From NCBI GenBank assembly GCA_035578155.1, contig JAPWDM010000065.1, positions 506,001-570,000 on the forward strand: a stretch of DNA of 64,000 nucleotides, given 5' to 3'. The notes under the pieces were generated by a model that was not told where the DNA came from, did not search any database, and saw nothing but the letters and a program-made list of their open reading frames with translations. The translations under genes were made by a program, and so were the position numbers. This DNA is from Brachynemurus nebulosus (lineage: Eukaryota; Arthropoda; Insecta; Neuroptera; Myrmeleontidae). Shown piece after piece: positions 36,043-47,670 of the stretch (position 1 is its first letter; each line of letters begins with the position of its first letter).

Positions 36043-39000
36043 TTTTGATTTAAATTGGGGTACTGCTGCCGGTGGATGGCGTGGTCAGCAGCACCCGGCG
36101 GCATCGCCAACGTAGGGCATGCGCCGCCAAACACAATATAAATAAAAACAACACGTAAAGACAGGGACACATAAATGCACTAGACAACGGACAAACATAC
36201 ACATATAAAATCCAACGATGAGCCCTGCCATCCCAGGGCTTCATAAAGTGCGGACAGTCCTTGGTGACGGTACGATAAGTACTAGACAGAGCGTCCGGTC
36301 ACCAAGGCCTGAAAACCATCGCTGGGACTCCTTCCGAGGTGTGAAGGGCCTCGGAGTGGAGAAACCTGACCAGACAAACACTGGTAAAATGACTAGAAAT
36401 ATATATCACAAGTATATCACAGAAAAAACTTATTACGTCACTGGGGAGCCACAGGCCCACCAGTGACGCAATAAGGGGTTAAAACAATACCGCTGTAGAG
36501 CCATAACAACAGGCCTACAGCGGCATAACAAAATATCACAGATAAAAACAACAATTGATGTACCACCTAGGGTGTAAAAGGCCGTCGGTGGTACATCGAT
36601 AAAAAACAATAACAAAAACAACAAAACATGTATAAATAACAAAGTACCACTAAGGGTGTAAAAGGCCCTTAGTGGCATAACGACAAACTAAAAGTACCCT
36701 GCCAGACCAGCTGGAACAGGGTATGGTTAATAAATAAATAAATTAAGACACACACAATACTTTTTTAAACACATAAATTAAAATTGACTGTAACTAAAAT
36801 TCTATCGGGGGAGATTAAACGAAACGACTTGTAAAATCTGAGATGATATGCACCTAAAGCCTCTGAAGAAGATGCGAATTACGGAGAAATTCAAGCATCT
36901 TTCTTTCAGAGGCAGCATCATAAGCTAACGCTTCGGCTACATTATTCGGGAGCTGCAACCTCTGGCGCAATGGCTCAAAGGTTACACATTCCTCAACTAT
37001 ATGCCTCACGGTCAACGCCGTCCCGCAGGCGGCGCACCTTGGCTGATCCTCACCGGCGAGAAGATGACGATGTGTTAACGCCGTGTGGCCCAAGCGTAAA
37101 CGTGTCAGGGCCACACTCTCTCGCCGGTTCAGATTTACAGGTGCCGGAGTTCTTCGGACCTCAGGTTTCACCTGTCTGAGCTTTGCCGTGAGGTTGTTCC
37201 ACTCACGTTGCCATTTATGATCAATCGCGAATCGTATGCTCACTCTCAGATCCTCTGGGCGAATGGCAATGTCCTGTGGCTCACCGACTTCGGCTGCATG
37301 ACGTGCTGCCTGGTCGGCGAGTTCATTGCCAGGTATCCCCACATGTCCGGGTATCCAGAAGAAGGTGATAGACTTCTGGCGGAGCATGTAGAGATACGTC
37401 AGGATGTTCTGCACCAGTGGATCGATGGTATGAGAGTGGCAGATCGCTTGCAACGCGCTCAACGAGTCGGAACAAATGTGGAATGCGCTGTCTTCGGATG
37501 TTTGACAGAATCGCAGGGCTTGCAGAATAGCAAATAATTCCGCAGTATACACAGTGGCCTGGGGAGGAAGTGACCAAGCGTGAGGATCGTCACGAATGAC
37601 GATGGCACTTCCTACACCCGTAGCTGTTTTGGAACCATCTGTGTATATGCAGAGAGAGTCAAGTTCGCTAATGATCTCGTAGAAGCGGGATCGGTATTCG
37701 AATGAACTGGTCTCCTCCTTGTTGAGACCAGTCAGGTCGAAACGACACCTTACTTTAGGGATCAGCCAAGGGAGGGGGGTGACCGGGCGGGTCGGTGTGC
37801 CCGATCGGGACGGCCGCTGTAGTAGCGGTGCCGTCGTTTGTGGAGGCAGCATTGACTCTGCCTCCGAGGTGGAGGTGGTCGGTCCCTTTTTCGGGGACCG
37901 TTGTTGGGCCACCTCCTTCTCCCCCCCGCTGTGGCGTCTTCTACCTTTCGGTGATTTTCGAGGTGACGAAGACTTCTTTGGAGAAGACGTCACAGTTCTT
38001 ACGAAGGGTCCCTGAGGGGTTGTCTTAATAACCCTTTTGGTCTCAGGGACCCCGGCTGGCGCAGCGGTTGGAGCGGGTGTAGAACTAACTACACTTGCTG
38101 AGCGCATGAGGCTCTCTTGCATTCGTTGCATGGTTACTTGCATCTGCCTCATCGCTTCTTTAATCTCACGTATTTCATTGTTCTTCTCAACCGCTGTGGG
38201 GGCAGGGGCTGCAGCAGCGCGTGCGTAACCATCCAAGGCGGAACGGCGAGGCATGTTGCCCAGTAGTTTACGCCTTGCCTCTGGGTATGTAAGCTTTTCC
38301 AGGGCTCTCAGCTCTTGGATGGCTGATTCTTGCTTAAATATGGGGCAATTCCTCGACTTCGCCGAGTGATTGCCCCCGCAGTTAACACACTTTATAGGCT
38401 CGTCACACTGTCTTCCCTCGTGTAACGGCCTTCCACAAACGCAAATCTGCTGCTCGACGCTACATTTCTGAGATACGTGTCCATATCTCTGGCACCTGTA
38501 ACAGCGCATTGGTGCCGGAATATATGGACGAACGTCGATTTTCTCGAAAAGGCCTAGGACCACCTCTTTTGGTAAGGTGGTCTTATTGAATGTAAGCAAA
38601 ATTAGTGGGGAATTAGGATATTTATTCCCCCTATTGAATTTAAGCCTTTTCGCCTCTATAACCCCTTGTGGAGACATCTCCGACACTATCTCTTCAAGGT
38701 CGCAGTACGCTAGTGAAGGGTGCATGATCACGCCCCGGGAGTAATTCAATACTCCATGGGGGCTCACCTCCACCGCGTACTGTCCAAGACTCTTCAGGTT
38801 TAGTATTTTCTCTGATTGTGCCGCTGAGAATGCCTCGACGAGCAACCCTTTGCCCGATAGTTTAGCATTCTTAACATGCCCAATACACCATTTTACAAGT
38901 TTAGCCAGCTAGAAGGGACTCATTTTACTGAAATCTCCTTCCGTTGGCTTCAAAACAATAAACTTGATGAAACTAGCAACTTCCATTCTTGGGGCATCAA

Positions 39001-39927
39001 ATGGCATTTGACGCCCACAACGATTCCCTTTTTTGGGGGGAGGGTTACCCCTTTTCGAAGTTGCACTCGCTCCGCTAGGCTGCGGTGCCGGTGCACTTAA
39101 AGGAGTAGCGGGACCAGCCACGCTACTTTGGCTCACGCCAGATGACGACGGCGGAGCTTGGTTCGCGTCCGGTTTGGGGGGCCCGGACTCGCCCGAAGAA
39201 ATATTGTTTTTTATATCCATAAACTGTAGTACAAAAAACCCCCACCCCGCTCCCCACCCTCCACGGAGCCTCATAAGAGACGTGGGACTCCCACGCCAGG
39301 GATACGGGAATGAGGGGCCCTAGGGACGAAGCCCATTGCCCCAGTGACACGCACGACCCCGGGGCGCTCGAATTTACTGCGGCAGGTGCATAACCGCAGC
39401 CACGGTCTATGCTTGAAGCCAGGGCCAAAGTGAAGTGTTGTTCCACCGTACTCGCAAGTACGGCTTCCCTCAGTCACCAGGATCCCCTTTTCCAAACAAC
39501 GCCGCTAAGCCACACACGAGCTAGTGTGGGTCCCGATGATGACTTGAAGTTGGGACAACAAAGAAGAACGAAAACAAAACAGAACCAAAAACAAAAAGGA
39601 AACAAAAGATAAAAGAAAACCTGAAACAAAAAGAAATAAAAATAACGAAAACAAAAAACAATAAAAACGAAACGAAATAATAAAAAAGGTTAATAAATGA
39701 ACGATCGAGGATTTCTCCTCTAGATCCGGCATCTTTTGTGAAAACGGTGGTACGTCGAGAAGGAACGGTGCCGATCTTGGGTAGTCAGAGGCTAATGGAA
39801 TCCGAAGATTACTGTATTGCGCATAAACTACCCCTGGAACCCTTAGCCTCCAATGGGGAGGACACCAATGGGGGATAAATATCCCTCACGGGTGCCAAGG
39901 GCAGCTGCTATAGGTGTCCTCACCACC
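36012..39927 (-). mobile_element. I-type LINE copy F, internally deleted
   Basis: Complete 5' end (GGTGGTGAGGAC at 39927), 5' UTR, a fused gag-RNase H frame, complete 3' UTR and (TAA)n tail at 36012-36046. The deletion removes the end of ORF1, the endonuclease and the reverse transcriptase. Its 5' end abuts the tail of copy E. Confidence 0.9.
36854..39220 (-). pseudogene. LINE copy F: ORF1 (gag) fused in frame to ORF2 RNase H
   Basis: Starting at the ATG equivalent to the other copies (MDIKNNIS), the frame runs 788 codons to 36854 with a single TAG at 38909-38911, where others have Leu in SPFLLAKL. The gag half has three Cys/His knuckles around 38380-38500 (CYRCQRYGHVSQKC, CVCGRPLHEGRQC, CVNCGGNHSAKSRNC). 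At about 37765-37775 the gag tail (RPVTPLP) passes straight into the ORF2 segment WLIPKVRCRFDLTG and a complete RNase H with DGSKTATG, TAELFAIL, CSDSLSAL and GNELADQ. Endonuclease and RT are missing. A short GGGAGG-like microhomology is present at the join. Apart from the nonsense codon the fusion is open throughout. Confidence 0.85.
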
Positions 39928-40262
39928 ATTATTATTATTATCATTATTATTTTATTTTTTTTTTTTTTTGATTAAAATTGGGGTACTGCTGCCGGTGGAT
40001 GGCGCGGTCAGCAGCACCCGGCGGCATCGCCAACTAAGGGCATGCGCCGCCGAAACGAGAACTATAGATAAAAACAACACGTAAAGACAGGGACACATAA
40101 ATGCACTAGACAACGGACAAACATACACATGATAAAAACCAACGATGAGCCCTGCCATCCCAGGGCTTAAAAGGAGTGGACAGACCTTGGTGACGGTACG
40201 ATAAGGACTAGACAGAGCGTCCGGTCACCAAGGCCTGGAAGCCATCGCTGGAACTCCCCCCG
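39928..40262 (-). mobile_element. I-type LINE copy E, 3' UTR fragment
   Basis: About 290 bp of 3' UTR (GCTGACCGCGCCATCCACCG end at 39972) plus a (TAA)n/T-run tail at 39928-39970. 5'-truncated by incomplete reverse transcription or by deletion. Bounded by copy D's tail on the right and copy F's 5' end on the left. Confidence 0.85.
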
Positions 40263-41947
40263 ATTATTATTATTATTATTTTTTTTTTTTTTTTTTAGTT
40301 AAAATTGGGGTACTGCTGCCGGTGGATGGCGCGGTCAGCAGCACCCGGCGGCATCGCCTACTAAGGGCATGCGCCGCCAAAACTCAGTAAAGATAAAAAC
40401 AACACATAAAGACAGGAACACATAAATGCAATAGACAATGGACAATATACACATATTAAAATTCAACGATGAGCCCTGCCATCCCAGGGCCTAAAAAGTA
40501 CGGACATTCCTTGGTGGCGGTACGCTAAGGACTAGCCAGAGCGTCTGGTCACCAAGGTCTGAAATCCAACGAAGAATCTCCGAGGTGTAAAGAGCCTCGG
40601 AATAGAAAATACTGACTAGAAATATCACCCAATAAATATCACAAGAAAAGCTAAATCTTATTACGTCACTGGGGAGCCACAGGCCGACCAGTGCCGCAAT
40701 AAGTAGTTAAAAACGATACCGCTGAAGGATTACAACAGCAAGCCTACAGCGGCACGACAAAATATCACAGATAAGAACAAAAATTGATGTACCACCTCGG
40801 GTGGAAAAGGCCCTCAGTGGTACATCGTTAAAACAAAACAAATTAAAATCAATCTTATTAAAAAAAAACAAAAACAACAATATCACAGCTTTCCGATTAT
40901 TTTTTTGCTCTGTGACACGATTCCGCTCCCCATACTCTCGATAATTCCGAAATGACTTCGTCAACACCTAGGAGCTCACACGTGTAAGGACAGTGACATC
41001 TGATTACTGAGCAGCATGTACTGTTCTGTCAGATACTGATTACTGGGTACATGTGCCGTTCTGTCAGATGTCGGGGTCAACCTACACGGGAGGCCGGTAC
41101 GATGACTAGGCCACGTTCGTCCGAGTCGAGGCTACAGAGAACGGGACAATGCCACAGAGTATCACAGTATATCTGATTTATGTCCCTATGACCCCGACGG
41201 GGCAAAAGCAGTCCAGGACGCTCAAGCTCGCATCCGTATGAGGAAAGACGACATCTCCTTACTAAGCGAGCTCGCTCAAGCCGTTCGGGCAGATGTCGAC
41301 TCATACGCCTGGATGACGCAAACGAGTGCGCTGAGTACCGCATTCCTACCCATCGAAGTCACAGGGACAAAAAATCAACGAAATATCACAGATGGTATAT
41401 CACGGTTGTGCTCACTGGGGTGCACCGTCCAGTGAACACAGAGATAAAAACAAGAGGACAAAAAAAATTAAAAACAAAAGTACAACTATCACAGTTAGGA
41501 AAGACAAGAGACAAAAAAAAAAAAAATCACAGTTAAATATCACCAATTCGACTAATCCGAATTCGAGTCACGATTTCGGTATTCACACACATATGGATAC
41601 TAAACACATTCGACGCTACAGCCAGACATCAGGGCGAGATTAACAAGCATTAAGCAGACGATGGTATTTCTCACATACGGTGGAAACCTCTGTCGATTCT
41701 ACGACGTTCGTCCTCGTCGAAAAAAAGAACTATCGAGGTTTACACCTCTAGATCCGGCACCTTTCGTGAAAACGGTGGCACCTCGAGAAGGAATGGTGCC
41801 GATCTTGGGTAGTCAGAGGCTAATGGAATCCGAAGATTACTGTATTGCGCATAAACTACCCCTAGGACCCTTAGCCTCCTTGACACCAATGGGGGATAAA
41901 TATCCCTCACGGGTGCCAAGGGTAGCTGCTATAAGTGCCCTCACCAC

Positions 41948-41948
<1 letters not shown>
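40263..41948 (-). mobile_element. Non-autonomous LINE derivative, copy D
   Basis: The 5' end (GGTGGTGAGGGC at 41948) and first ~290 bases match the LINE 5' UTR; the last ~630 bases and the (TAA)n tail (40263-40296) match the LINE 3' UTR. The middle (about 40900-41640) is unrelated to ORF1 or ORF2 and has no conserved open frame; it shares a 350-bp core with copy B. It is full of short hairpins and CTGTGATA motifs. The simplest reading is a parasite of the LINE machinery that keeps both LINE ends. Confidence 0.8.
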
Positions 41949-41990
<42 letters not shown>

Positions 41991-42008
41991 TTTTTTTTAT
42001 TAAAATTG

Positions 42009-42670
42009 GGACACTACTGCCGGTGGATGGCGCGGTCAGCGGTGTCCGGCGGCATCGCCAACTAAGGGCATGCGCCGCCATACACAGTAAAAATAAAAAC
42101 ATACACAAAACAGACAGGAACACATAAATGCATTAGACAACGGACAAACATACACAGATAAAAATCCAACGATGGGCCCTGCCATCCCAGGGCTTAAAAG
42201 GAGCGGACAGTCCTTGGTGACGGTACGATAAGTACTAGACAGAGCGTCCAGTCACCAAGGCCTGAAGACCATCGCTGCGACTCTCCCCGAGGCGTAAAGG
42301 GCCTCGGGGTGGAGGAACCTGACTAGAAAACAAATATATCACAAAGCTATCACAGTAATAATCACAAACAGGACTTATTGCGTCACTGGGAGGCCACAGG
42401 CCGACCAGTGAAGCAATAAGGAGTTAAAACAATACCGCTGAGGAGCCATAACAACAGGCTCACAGCGGCATAACAAAATATCACAGATAAAAACAACAAA
42501 TTATGTACCACCTCGGGTGTAAAGAGCCCTCGGTGTTACATCGTTAAAAAGAAATAACAAGAACAAAACAACACGTATAAATAACAACAGTACCACTAAG
42601 GATGTAAAAGGCCCTTAGTGGCATAACGACAATACTAAAAGTACCCTGCCAGACCAGCTGGAACAGGGTA
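42009..42670 (-). ncRNA. Structured 3' UTR of the LINE (copy C shown)
   Basis: At least eight hairpins in 660 bases, all recurring in the other copies: 42009-42047, 42176-42193, 42212-42260, 42285-42309, 42374-42420, 42435-42468, 42504-42541, 42593-42621 and 42642-42670. Linkers often contain TATCACAG (CTGTGATA in the RNA). In the last hairpin before the tail, copy C pairs GGACAC with GTGTCC while other copies pair GGGTAC with GCACCC, so two base pairs have changed on both sides. In hairpin 42285-42309 CCCCGAGG/CCTCGGGG corresponds to CTCCGAGG/CCTCGGAG in copy B. Such 3' structures commonly serve as recognition sites for the element's own reverse transcriptase. Confidence 0.65.
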
Positions 42671-42800
42671 TAGGTAATAAATAAGAAAACACAAGAAATT
42701 TCGAAAAACATATAAATCAAAAACAACACTGTAAATAAAAATATAACTGTCGGGGGAGAGTCAAGAGACGACTTGAATAAAATTCAGAGATGTAAAGCCC

Positions 42801-45282
42801 CTACAGTCTCTGAAGAAGATGGGAATTTCTGAGAAATTCAATCATCTTTCTTTCAGAGACAGCATCATAAGATAACGCTTCGGCTACATTATTCGGGAGC
42901 TGCAACCTCTGGCGCAATGGCGCAAAGGTTACACATTCCTCAACTATATGCCTCACGGTCAGCGCCGTCCCGCAGGCGGCGCACCTTGGCTGATCCTCAC
43001 CGGCGAGAAGATGACGATGTGTTAACGCCGTATGGCCCAAGCGTAAACGCGTCAGGGCCACACTCTCTCGCCGGCTCAGATTTACAGGTGCCGGAGTTCT
43101 TCGGACCTCAGGTTTCACCTGGTTGAGCTTCGCCGTGAGGTTGTTCCACTCACGTTGCCATTTATGATCAATCGCGGATCTAATGCACACTCTCAGATCC
43201 TCTGGGCGAATGGCAATGTCCTGTGGCTCACCGACTTCGGCTGCATGACGTGCTGCTTGGTCGGCGAGTTCATTGCCAGGTATCCCCACATGTCCGGGAA
43301 TCCAAAAGAAGGTGATAGACTTTTGGCGGAGCATGTAGAGACACGTTCGGATGTTCTGCACCAGTGGATCGATGGTATGAGAGTGGCAGATCGCTTGCAA
43401 CGCGCTCAACGAGTCGGAACAAATGAGGAATGCGCTGTCTTCGGATGTTTGACAGAATCGCAGGGCTTGCAGAATAGCAAATAATTCTGCAGTATACACA
43501 GTGGCCTGGGGAGGAAGTGACCAAGCGTGAGGATCGTCACGAATGACGATGGCACTTCCAGCACCCGTAGCTGTTTTCGAACCATCTGTGTATATGCAGA
43601 GAGAGTCAAGTTCGCTAATGATCTCATAAAAGCGGGATTGGTATTCGAATGAACTGGTCTCCTCCTTGTTGAGACCAGTCAGGTCGAAACGACACCTTAC
43701 GTTAGGGATCAGCCAAGGAGGTACTTCCATAGGACGTTTGGGAAGTACCTTGGCGAACTGTAAGTGCAGACTCTCTAATAACTCCTGCGTTCGAACGGCC
43801 ACTGGTCGACTTATGGTGGGACGTCGACCGTAGAGCCCCTGTAAACGGTATCTGAACAGAGTCGGGTAGTTTATATGTGTAGGTGTTGCATATACCCCCA
43901 CTGCATAATTGAGCAAGAGACGCTCACGTCTCAGTCGCAGCGGAGGAAGACCCGACTCTACGCAGAGGCTCATAGAAGGACTCGTTCGAAATGCTCCCGT
44001 AGCCAGTCGTATGCCTGCATGGTGAACAGGATCTAGGAGTAGAAGCGCAGACGCCCGGGCGGAGGAGTAAGCAATGCTGCCGTAATCAATCCTGGTCAGA
44101 ACCAGCGATTGATACAGGCGAAGCAACGACTCCCGGCCCGCACCCCACGATGCACCAGCCAAGCACTTAAGCATGTTTATTGTCCTACGACAACTCGCAG
44201 CTAAGGCTTGGAGGTGTGGGCGCCACGTAAGTTGTTTATCAAAAATAAGTCCTAGAAACCTGACGCTATCAACGCACTGAAGGTTGGATCCTTTCAATGT
44301 GAGAACAGGATCCGGATGTGCGTTGCGCTTTCTGCAGAAGTGAACCACCGATGTTTTTTGTGGAGAGAAGCGAAAACCAAGAGCTTCTGCAGAAGTCACC
44401 ACTTCGTTGATGCCTTGTTGCAGCCGTTGTTGAATATCCTCGATGGAATCGGCTGCGTAAAATATGGTAAGGTCATCAACGTACAAGCAACGACGAATTG
44501 GGGCTGAAGCTGCAATATGACTGACTGCGATGGAAAACAAGGTGACACTAATGGTGGAGCCTTGAGGAACACCATTCTCCTGGGAGTGGGCCTCAGACTC
44601 AGTGTCACCTACCCGGACACGAAAAGAACGGTCAGTCAGAAAACTTTTTACGAACTGAGGAAGGTTACCTCTTAAACCCCAGTCGTGCAGCTTCTTGAGA
44701 ATGCCATACCTCCAGGTCATATCATAAGCTTTCTCCAAATCGAAAAACACGGCCACAAGGTGTTTTCGTTGAAGAAACGCGTCTTGAATGGCATTCTCGA
44801 GGCGAACAAGATGGTCCGTAGTCGAATGGTATCGGCGGAACCCACATTGATGTTTAGGTATAAGGTTGTGGGATTCCAGCCACCAGACGAGACGGTTGTT
44901 CACCATTTTTTCCAATACCTTGCTGAAACAGCAAGTCAAGGATATTGGACGGTAGCTAGTTAGTTGCGATGAATCTTTACCCTCTTTTAGCAGCGGAATG
45001 ATGGTAGCTTCGCGCCACTGCGGAGGGTAAACGCCTTGCCTAAAAATTTCGTTGTACAGATCCAGTAACTTACACTTACCAGGATAAGGCAGGTTCCGGA
45101 TCATGGCGTAGGGGATCTCATCAGGTCCAGGGGAGGTGTCCCCAGATCCCCGAAGCGCCTCCAGTAATTCTTGCATAGAAAACGGTTGGTTATACTGGAG
45201 TGATTCATCTGAGAAAAAATCAAGATCATTTTGTTTTGCAATTATGTTTTACACCATTACAGTTCCATTGAATAATCGCCAT
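42801..45282 (-). pseudogene. LINE copy C ORF2: RT-RNase H, endonuclease lost
   Basis: Starts with the ATG at 45282 (MAIIQWNCNG), then after about 15 codons jumps, by a ~1.2-kb deletion near 45235-45240, to the segment before the RT. The join is out of frame and gives an early TGA. From 45176 the frame is open for 791 codons: RT with SYRPISLTCCFSK, FFDLEKAYDM and YVDDLTIFY, RNase H with YTDGSKTATG, TAELFAIL, CSDSLSAL and GNELADQ, and a terminal Cys/His motif CAACGTALTVRHIVEEC. Without the endonuclease and with the frame break it is presumed inactive, though RT and RNase H look undamaged. Confidence 0.85.
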
Positions 45283-45317
45283 TTTTGCTACTTCTTGGGT
45301 TGCTCTAGGAAGTGTGG

Positions 45318-46970
45318 CTACTTCCTAGGTTTCCCCTTTGGCCAGCCTTTCTTTCTTTTTATCGTTTTCACCTCGGCGTCTGAGTTATCGGACTCTGTGG
45401 CCGAGGTGTTGGTATAGGCGTCGGACGTCGGGCGTTTCACACCCGACCGTACCGACGCATTCGTACTTTCCGAGTCGCTCATCGGTGTTGAGATTGAGCG
45501 ACTCGGGAGGGGGGTGACCGGGCGTGTTGGTGTACCCGGTCGGGACGGCCGCTGTGGTAGCGGAGCCGTCATAGGTGGGGGCGGAATGAATTCCGCCTCC
45601 GAGGTGGATGTGGAGGGTCCCTTTTTGGGGGACCTTGGTTTTTCCACCTCCTTCTCCCCCTGACTGTAACGCCTTCTCGGAGGCGAAGCCTTCTTCGGTG
45701 ATGTCTTCTTTTTGGGAGAAGACGTCACAGTACGTACGACGGGTCCCTGAGGGGTTGTGGTAATCACCCTCTTGGCCTCAGGGACCTTGGCTGACACGAC
45801 AGCGGCTGTACTGGGTGTAGATACAGCTACACCCGCAGAGCGCATGAGACACTCTTGCATTTTCTGCATATTAACTTGCATTTGTCTCATGGCTTCTTTA
45901 ATTTCTTTCATTTCATTAATCTTTTCAGCCGCTGTAGGGGCGGGGGCCGCAACAGCGCGTGCATAACCATCCAGAGCGGAGCGACGGGGCATATTGCCCA
46001 GAAGTTTACGTCTAGCCTCTGGATAAGTTAATTTCTCCAGGGCTCTCAGCTCTTGGATGGCTGATTCCTGCTTGAAGATGGGGCAATTCCTCGACTTAGC
46101 CGAGTGATTGCCCCCACAGTTAATGCACTTGATGGGCTCGTCACATGGCCGTCCTTCATGTAACGACCGACCACACACGCAGATCTGTTGCTCAATTGTA
46201 CATCGTTGTGAGACGTGGCCGTACCTTTGGCATTTGTAACACCTCATCGGTGCTGGTATGTACGGACGCACGTCCACTTTATTAAATAGGCCGATTACTA
46301 CTTCCCTTGGCAGTGTAGTTCTATTAAAGGTAAGTAGTATCAGAGGGGATTCGGGATGTTTATTCCCCCTGTTGTATTTCAGCCTTTTAGCTTCTATAAC
46401 CCCCTGTAGAGACATCTCCGACACAATCTCGTCGAGGGTACAGTACGCTAAGGATGGGTGCATAATGACCCCTCTGGAATAATTTAATATCCCATGAGGT
46501 GTCACCTCCACCGCGTACTGTCCAATGGTCTTCAGTTTCTGTATTTTTTCGCTTTGTGCCGGTGAGTATGCCTCTACGAGCAACCCTTTGCCCGATAGTT
46601 TGGCATCTATAACCTGCCCTATATGCTCGCGAAGTAACTTGGCCAGCAAGAAGGGACTTACCTTACTGAAGTCCGCTTCTGTCGGCTTTACAATCAGAAA
46701 TTTCATAAACTCTTCCAATCTTGGGGTGTCCATTGGACGCCCACGATATTTCCCTTTTTTTTGATTTTTTGTGGGAGGAGGGTTACCCCCCGTAGATTTC
46801 TCCGTAACCGCGCCACCGGAATGCGGTGGGGTTACAGCGGAGGTAGTAGCAGGTTTGTTTGACGCTCCCGTGCTACTACTGCTCACACCGGGTGTTGTTG
46901 GTGGAGCTGGGTTCGCGTCCGGTTTGGAGGGCCCGGACTCGCCCTTAGATAATAAGTTGTCTTTCTCCAT
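45318..46970 (-). CDS. LINE copy C ORF1 (gag-like RNA-binding protein), intact
   Basis: Open for 550 codons from MEKDNLL at 46970; a longer frame upstream begins at a GTG and lies in the 5' UTR, so the ATG shared with copy A is preferred. Pro/Ser/Thr-rich N-terminus, central domain (KGLLVEAYSPAQSEK), three Cys/His knuckles CYKCQRYGHVSQRC, CVCGRSLHEGRPC, CINCGGNHSAKSRNC, then Ala/Pro/Ser-rich and a very basic tail (IKRKKGWPKGKPRK). ORF1 proteins of the I group bind the element RNA and form particles. Stop is 35 bases before the ORF2 ATG. No inactivating change seen. Confidence 0.85.
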   Translation of the reverse strand: MEKDNLLSKGESGPSKPDANPAPPTTPGVSSSSTGASNKPATTSAVTPPHSGGAVTEKSTGGNPPPTKNQKKGKYRGRPMDTPRLEEFMKFLIVKPTEADFSKVSPFLLAKLLREHIGQVIDAKLSGKGLLVEAYSPAQSEKIQKLKTIGQYAVEVTPHGILNYSRGVIMHPSLAYCTLDEIVSEMSLQGVIEAKRLKYNRGNKHPESPLILLTFNRTTLPREVVIGLFNKVDVRPYIPAPMRCYKCQRYGHVSQRCTIEQQICVCGRSLHEGRPCDEPIKCINCGGNHSAKSRNCPIFKQESAIQELRALEKLTYPEARRKLLGNMPRRSALDGYARAVAAPAPTAAEKINEMKEIKEAMRQMQVNMQKMQECLMRSAGVAVSTPSTAAVVSAKVPEAKRVITTTPQGPVVRTVTSSPKKKTSPKKASPPRRRYSQGEKEVEKPRSPKKGPSTSTSEAEFIPPPPMTAPLPQRPSRPGTPTRPVTPLPSRSISTPMSDSESTNASVRSGVKRPTSDAYTNTSATESDNSDAEVKTIKRKKGWPKGKPRK

Positions 46971-47015
46971 AAAAAGTAACACAAATAAACCCCTACCCCG
47001 CTCCCCACCCTCCAC

Positions 47016-47670
47016 GGAGCCTCATAAGGGACGTGAGACTCCCACGCCAGGGATACGGGAATGAGGGGCCCTAGGGACGAAGCCCATTGCCCCAGTGACA
47101 CGCACGACCCCGGGGCGCTCGAATTTACTGCGGCCGGTGCATAACCGCAGCCACGGTCTATGCCTGAAGCCAGGGCCAAAGTGACGTGTTGTTCCGCCGT
47201 ACTCGCAAGTAACGGCTTCCCTCAGTCACCAGGATCCCGTTTTCCAGGCAACGCCGCTAAGCCACACACGAGCTAGTGTGGGTCCCGAAGATGACTTGAA
47301 GTTGGGACAACAAAGAAGAACGAAAACAAAACAAAACCAAAAACAAAAAGAAACAAAAGATAAAAGAAAACCTGAAACAAAAAGAAATAAAAATAACGAA
47401 AACAAAAAACAATAAAAACGAAACGAAATAAAAACGAAGGTTTATAAATGAACGATCGAGGATTTCTCCTCTAGATCCGGCATCTTTTGTGAAAACGGTG
47501 GTACCTCGAGAAGGAACGGTGCCGATCTTGGGTAGTCAGAGGCTAATGGAATCCGAAGATTACTGTATTGCGCATAAACTACCCCTGGAACCCTTAGCCT
47601 CCTTGACACCAATGGGGGATAAATATCCCTTACGGGTGCCAAGGGCAGCTGCTATAGGTGTCCTCACCAC

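Noticed and set aside
37208..37537. Plus-strand open frames inside the LINE array (also at 43155, 50381 and others)
   Set aside because: Antisense shadows of the RNase H coding region, recurring in each copy because the sense protein is conserved.
39505..39732. Phe/Leu-rich open frames in the LINE 5' UTR (also 55547-55915)
   Set aside because: Translation of a pyrimidine-rich untranslated tract; not in the same relation to ORF1 in all copies.
41077..41343. Arg-rich open frame in the non-autonomous LINE copy D
   Set aside because: The homologous stretch of copy B (48619-48867) has indels and different frames; the sequence looks selected for RNA structure, not coding.
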